A DNA stretch of 64,000 nucleotides from Oscillospiraceae bacterium (GTDB lineage Bacteria; Bacillota; Clostridia; Oscillospirales; Oscillospiraceae), in NCBI GenBank assembly GCA_015068235.1, contig SVKY01000005.1, forward strand, positions 1-64,000, given 5' to 3'. Under the pieces are notes generated by a model. The model had not been told where the DNA came from. It was given only the letters and a program-made list of their open reading frames with translations, and did not search any database. The stretch's first letter is position 1. Each line of letters opens with the position of its first letter. Positions 59,492 to 64,000 of the stretch are shown here, piece after piece. The position numbers and the translations under genes were made by a program.

Positions 59492-62400
59492 TCACCTCCG
59501 CAGCTTCGGGATGACGACCTTGCGGACATTGGAATGCTCGATATCCTGCGGCAGCAAACCCAAGCCGGGCTTCGTCTGTTTTGTTTGCTCAGAGAACGGC
59601 ATCGAAGCGAAATTCAGGACCTTCTGTCCTGCTACGTTACCGCCCAAATGAATGCCCGTCTTGTAGGCAGCCATTTTTTCATAAACCTTCTTGCCCAAAA
59701 GCGGCGTGGTGTTTTCCGTGTCCACGCAGGCAATCACATATATATTATGTAGGGCGCCCTTTTCGATCGCATTTTCGTAGAAGCCCCGCATCGAACCCTG
59801 CACACCGCCTGCCTGATAGACCGTCTGCACAAAACCGGCAAGATCGTCGATCAAAAGGATGATCGGTTGTTCCTTCTGCATCTGTGCAAAGACCTCGTCC
59901 TCCTCGGCACCTGCAAGCAGCATTTCACGCTTCTTTGCATTGCGCTGCAGGAAGCTCTGCTGGAAGGCACGGGTGAACTCAAACAGCTCCTCGGCATTCG
60001 TCACATAGGTTGCTTCTGCCTCCTGCGCACTCTTGCGCAATCTTCCTGCGCCAAAGTCCGTAACACAGATCTGCGCCTTCTTCTGCTTCGCAGCAGCCAA
60101 CAGCAGCTGCAAAAGCGTAGACTTGCCACTTCTGGGCTTACCGGTGATCAGCCAGCAGAAGGTCTCGGCAAAGTCGATGCTGCTGATCGAAGCATCCTCA
60201 AGCATATAGCCATAAGGCAGATATCTCGGATCGGCGATCGCAAGCTGATATTCCTCGCTCTTGCCCAGACCCTCCAATGTCGGATTTTCAGGAATTTCGG
60301 GGATGCGGCGAGGCAGTTTTCCGCTCCACGCCTTGTTCATCTTCTCAAAATACGCCTGCATCTTCTCGGCGCGCTCATAGTCATCCTTCGCCTCAAGCGG
60401 CAGCGCCGTCTGATATTCCAAAATGCCGCCGTTCATCGGTGCAATACCTCTGCCTGTCACACCTGCCTCGGGCAGAACGTCAAAATGCATCGTGTGCAAA
60501 ACATCGCCATACTTATACTTGTCGCCAAGCTCCAAGCAAACGACATTGCGGAGATTCTCGGCAACACGGTTGGTGATTTCAGTTCCACCGAAGCCGCCTG
60601 CGCTGATGACGAGATAAATGCCGTAATTCGCACCCTCACGGGAGATCGAAGCCAGCTTGCTTTCATAGATGCCGTCTGTCTTTTCCTTGAAGCTTGCATA
60701 GTTGTCGATCACAATCAAAACTGCGGGAATTTTAGGTCCGTTCAGCTTGACATATTGGCTGTAGGTGCCGCCTCTGAGAATTTCCTTTCTCTTTCGGATC
60801 AGATCGGTCAGCATATTGAAGAAGCGTGCCAGCTTTTCAGGGTCATCCTCAAAAACCACGCCGCCGCAATGTGCCAAATTATCGAACACTGCCAAGGAGC
60901 GGTTACTGAAATCCAAAATATAGAAATTCAAACTCGCAGGTGAATAATGATCCACCAAGGAGAACAGCAGTGTTTGCAGGAAGGTCGTCTTGCCGCTTCC
61001 CGAAGAACCGCAGACCGCAAGACTGCCGTTTTCAGACAGGCTGACGGAGAAGGGCAGCTGCACCTGGTTTGCAGGATTGTCGCTCAAGCCGATGATCGCA
61101 TCCAAATGATAGCTGCGGCTCTCGCTGCGCCAAGTCTTTCCGTCGAAGCAGCCGTCTTTATAGCCTGCAAGATTCTGCAGATGCAACTGTTCGGGCAGAA
61201 CAGGCAGCCAAAGACGGAACGCATTGGTATAGCCGTTGTCCTTTGCAATTTTGCCAAGATGATCGACAACAGCGGAAAGCTGCGTTTTACTCTTGATCTC
61301 AGGCAGCTTCACATTCTCTTTCTGCATTGAGAGGATCAGCTGACGCATCTGCTTTTCCGTCTGCAATTCCTCCTCGGAGTGCTTCGAGAGCACAAGTGCG
61401 TATTCCTGCAGGCGCTCGGTGTTTGCCTTATTCATGGCATAATCGATCTCCGCCTTGTCGATTTTTGCGTAAACTCGCTCGATCAGCGAGCGCATCTGCT
61501 CACGGTCGGAAACGATCTGAGAAAGTGAAGCATTCTGTTCTCGTGCGCCTTGGAAGAAGAAGCCTGATAGCTGTTGCAGCCACAAAATTCTCTGCTTATC
61601 CTTGCGCAGCTTCTTCGTATGATTGCCGATGATGGCGGACTTGCCGGTGTTGGTACGCATGCTTGCCACATTCGCCTTGATATCGACCAATGCTTCATCA
61701 TAATCCGCACCGCTCCAGCCGGATTGGAATTCTTCAAAGATCTCGTCATTGCCGACCTGCATAAAGCCTCTGCCTGCCTGCGTAATATAGGCAGCATCCG
61801 GCTTGTGCAGCATTTCGTTGGAGTCCTTGCGATCCTGCACACGCAGGCACAGACGGAACTTCGCATTACTCCAAATATTATCATCGACCGTGCCACTGGG
61901 CTTCTGCGTGGCAAGGATCAAATGCACGCCAAGGCTTCTGCCCACCTGTGCAACGCTGATCAGCTCACGCATGAAGGAGGATTCCTCCTTCTTCAGCTCA
62001 GCAAATTCGTCAATGATGATCAGCAGATGAGGCAGCGGCACAGGCGCCTCACCATTTTTGTAAAGTCTGGTATAGTTATCGATATGGTTGACACCGCACT
62101 CATTGAAAAGGCGCTGTCTTCTGCGGTTTTCACTGATGATCGAGACCATGGCTCGATTGACCTGGTTGCCCGACAGGTTCGATATCTGACCTGCCATATG
62201 CGGCAGATTGCTGAACAGATTCGCCATACCGCCGCCCTTATAGTCGATGACGAAGAATACCACGTCATCGGGGCTGTAGTTGACCGCCAAGGACAGCATA
62301 TAAGTCTGCAGCGTCTCACTTTTACCCGAACCGGTCGTGCCTGCGATCAGACCGTGCGGTCCATGGTGCTTTTCATGGATATCCAAATGCCAATCCTGAC

Positions 62401-64000
62401 CGCCTGCCTTCTGACCGATCAGCGCTCGCATAGAGTCATAGGTACGGTTCTTTCTCCAACGGTCGGTAACATTTAATTCCTCAAGTGTCTTTACGCCCCA
62501 CATATCCAAGAACGTAATTGCCTCGGGAATTGCGCCGCTGCTCTCGATCTCGGAAACCTCAATGCCGGACACAGTTCTCGCAAAGCGCTCTGCACGGCGA
62601 GCAGAGAGCACATCCAAAGTCATCTCCGTACGTCCCGAAACACCGACTGCCAAATTATAGATACTGCCATGGCTGCCGTTGCACTCGATAATGTTCTCGC
62701 ACTCGTTTGGCAGCAGTTCACGCCTTGCCGCCATGATCACGGTCGTAATACCGTACTCCTCCTTCGGAGACAGCAGGTATTTGACAAGGCCCTCATTGCC
62801 CAAAAGCTCTAAGTCTTCAATAAATATGATATAATGCGGACGGATCAGCTCTTCGTCAGATTCAGCCTCCAGCCTCTCAACACGGGCACGAATGATCTCC
62901 GAAAGATTGAAGCAGACCTCGTTGATCTCCGTCTGCGTTTGCGCGCAATAACGGCTGCTCTTGCTCTCAGACCAAACATGCGGCAACCATTTTGCAAAGC
63001 GCCATGCGCCTTGATCGAGCATCCCCTCTTCACACAAGAACGCCATTTTCACGTCCGTGTAGCAGCAGTTTGCTGCAATCTGAATCGCCATCGTTCTTGC
63101 AATGGCAGCGGCAGATTCGATGCCGCCGTTTCCCGCAATACCGACCAGTCGATGCTTTCTCAGATCGATGCCGACAGGCACATCGGGAAGCACCTGATAT
63201 TTATCACGGATCATTGCCGGCTGCTCGGAAAGCTCATCGTCATGAAGCGTAAACTTTTTCTTCGGAATCACGATCGGACACTGGAACGGAATGCTGCCCT
63301 TGCCCAAGCGCACAAAGAGCATATCCGAATGGGAAAGATTGCGGTTCCACAGCATCGGGCAGTAAGCATCATACTGCGCACAATCCGCTGCGGACGGATA
63401 AGCGTTGTCCAAAACACGCTTATTCTCCGCATACTTTGCATAAATCTCCTCTTCAATGCCCATCAGATAGTTCTGATAGCGATTGATGCGGTTCTCCTCT
63501 GCCTCAAGCTCCGCTCTCTTGGAATACTTGAGATTCAGCAGCGCCCACATCACACCGATGCCGGCAGAGGCAGCTGCGATCACAATGCCTGTATACATGT
63601 ATGGACTCATCCCTTGATCATTGGACGACGCTACGATCAATGTCAAAAGTGTGCCGAGCAGCATCGGAATGACCATCGTAAAGGACGGACCTATGGTCAA
63701 AATCAGCGGTCTCTTCGTCGTACGGTTCGGCTGCGGAACCGCCTCGATCTCGATCGGATCGGTATTGAGCTTCGGCAGCAATCTCGGGCTTCGATGGAAC
63801 AATCTCTTTCCAACAGATTTGATGTTCCGCACACCGCTCGGAAACAGCTGCTTGCTCTCCGTCAGCTCCTGAAGCTCAGGCGCCCAAACCTTCATCGGCA
63901 AGCCGTTATTGGAGATCGCCAAAACATTGCCCAGCCATATGATCTGCAAACCAAAAATATTCACCTTATCGCCAAACGCCAGATCTTGTTCAGCATTGAT
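59492..64000 (-). CDS. essC: Type VIIb secretion ATPase EssC/YukB (N-terminus beyond window)
   Basis: The frame is open to the right edge; 1,502 residues are visible. The first visible residues (INAEQDLAFGDKVNIFGLQIIWLGN) are the end of the N-terminal FHA region typical of EssC. Two membrane helices follow (TMVIPMLLGTLLTLIV and MYTGIVIAAASAGIGVMW), then three FtsK/SpoIIIE ATPase domains. Their Walker A loops are GTTGSGKSE (about 62,330), GSSGSGKTT (about 61,000) and GKPRSGKST (about 60,140); Walker B is IIIDEFAE, IVIDNYAS and LLIDDLAG. It drives export of WXG100/LXG proteins through the membrane. EsaA, EssA and EssB are not in the window. Confidence 0.97.
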   Translation of the reverse strand: MNAEQDLAFGDKVNIFGLQIIWLGNVLAISNNGLPMKVWAPELQELTESKQLFPSGVRNIKSVGKRLFHRSPRLLPKLNTDPIEIEAVPQPNRTTKRPLILTIGPSFTMVIPMLLGTLLTLIVASSNDQGMSPYMYTGIVIAAASAGIGVMWALLNLKYSKRAELEAEENRINRYQNYLMGIEEEIYAKYAENKRVLDNAYPSAADCAQYDAYCPMLWNRNLSHSDMLFVRLGKGSIPFQCPIVIPKKKFTLHDDELSEQPAMIRDKYQVLPDVPVGIDLRKHRLVGIAGNGGIESAAAIARTMAIQIAANCCYTDVKMAFLCEEGMLDQGAWRFAKWLPHVWSESKSSRYCAQTQTEINEVCFNLSEIIRARVERLEAESDEELIRPHYIIFIEDLELLGNEGLVKYLLSPKEEYGITTVIMAARRELLPNECENIIECNGSHGSIYNLAVGVSGRTEMTLDVLSARRAERFARTVSGIEVSEIESSGAIPEAITFLDMWGVKTLEELNVTDRWRKNRTYDSMRALIGQKAGGQDWHLDIHEKHHGPHGLIAGTTGSGKSETLQTYMLSLAVNYSPDDVVFFVIDYKGGGMANLFSNLPHMAGQISNLSGNQVNRAMVSIISENRRRQRLFNECGVNHIDNYTRLYKNGEAPVPLPHLLIIIDEFAELKKEESSFMRELISVAQVGRSLGVHLILATQKPSGTVDDNIWSNAKFRLCLRVQDRKDSNEMLHKPDAAYITQAGRGFMQVGNDEIFEEFQSGWSGADYDEALVDIKANVASMRTNTGKSAIIGNHTKKLRKDKQRILWLQQLSGFFFQGAREQNASLSQIVSDREQMRSLIERVYAKIDKAEIDYAMNKANTERLQEYALVLSKHSEEELQTEKQMRQLILSMQKENVKLPEIKSKTQLSAVVDHLGKIAKDNGYTNAFRLWLPVLPEQLHLQNLAGYKDGCFDGKTWRSESRSYHLDAIIGLSDNPANQVQLPFSVSLSENGSLAVCGSSGSGKTTFLQTLLFSLVDHYSPASLNFYILDFSNRSLAVFDNLAHCGGVVFEDDPEKLARFFNMLTDLIRKRKEILRGGTYSQYVKLNGPKIPAVLIVIDNYASFKEKTDGIYESKLASISREGANYGIYLVISAGGFGGTEITNRVAENLRNVVCLELGDKYKYGDVLHTMHFDVLPEAGVTGRGIAPMNGGILEYQTALPLEAKDDYERAEKMQAYFEKMNKAWSGKLPRRIPEIPENPTLEGLGKSEEYQLAIADPRYLPYGYMLEDASISSIDFAETFCWLITGKPRSGKSTLLQLLLAAAKQKKAQICVTDFGAGRLRKSAQEAEATYVTNAEELFEFTRAFQQSFLQRNAKKREMLLAGAEEDEVFAQMQKEQPIILLIDDLAGFVQTVYQAGGVQGSMRGFYENAIEKGALHNIYVIACVDTENTTPLLGKKVYEKMAAYKTGIHLGGNVAGQKVLNFASMPFSEQTKQTKPGLGLLPQDIEHSNVRKVVIPKLRR

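Overview
The window looks like a chromosomal segment of a spore-forming, gut-type member of the Clostridia (Oscillospiraceae/Ruminococcaceae-like; this placement is inference). The grounds are: a T-box-controlled pheST, an IreB homologue, spoVAD-spoVAE, several secreted proteins with C-terminal SLH modules, consensus sigma-A promoters (TTGACA-17-TATAAT) with strong AGGAGG ribosome sites, and many short palindromic intergenic repeats of the kind common in gut Firmicutes. No rRNA, prophage or CRISPR array was seen.

Left part (1-15,560): an IS5-type transposase cut by the window edge, whose end lies exactly against a multi-hairpin repeat; the T-box leader and pheS-pheT; ireB; a small unknown gene; an SH3-NlpC/P60 wall hydrolase; spoVAD-spoVAE with a 36-residue Asn/Gln-rich ORF; an HD-domain protein; a translationally coupled operon of iron alcohol dehydrogenase, aldehyde dehydrogenase and a membrane-anchored choloylglycine-hydrolase-type enzyme, with two matching operators on its promoter; an unknown helical protein; and a phosphoribosyltransferase. 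The gaps hold two families of short repeats: arrays of 4-6 consecutive hairpins, and elements bounded by CCGATTTATCGG-like ends.

Middle part (15,560-32,440): surface-protein territory. It carries a leucine-rich-repeat SLH protein, a 2,157-residue CHAP/ricin-lectin/CxxC-repeat/SLH protein, a membrane protein with a WGD repeat, a TM2-patatin pair and an SLH-NlpC/P60 protein behind xth. Three small XRE regulators each sit divergently beside a surface or membrane gene, with a palindrome in the shared gap. tRNA-Arg(CCG) and tRNA-Ser(GGA) are present.

Right part (32,440-64,000): about 31.5 kb, all on the minus strand. Read in the direction of transcription it starts with EssC (type VIIb secretion ATPase, N-terminus beyond the window), then a LytTR regulator, an unknown 213-residue protein, a YukD/EsaB ubiquitin-like protein, a LytTR-type operator-promoter, a run of six small helical WXG100-like proteins, a 374-residue putative secreted effector and a DUF4176 protein. 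It continues with a Ser/Thr phospho-signalling set: a signal-peptide/trypsin-like protease/transmembrane/FHA protein, an FHA membrane protein, a PP2C phosphatase, two Hanks kinases, and a membrane protein with four spaced [D/E]-T-x-L-L motifs. It ends with a 3,234-residue Ig-like surface protein, a third kinase with TPRs, small membrane proteins, a TPR/carboxypeptidase-regulatory-like protein and a third FHA protein. My reading is a type VIIb secretion locus physically joined to a kinase/phosphatase/FHA circuit, with a membrane protease that presents an FHA domain to the cytoplasm. This is the most interesting system in the window.
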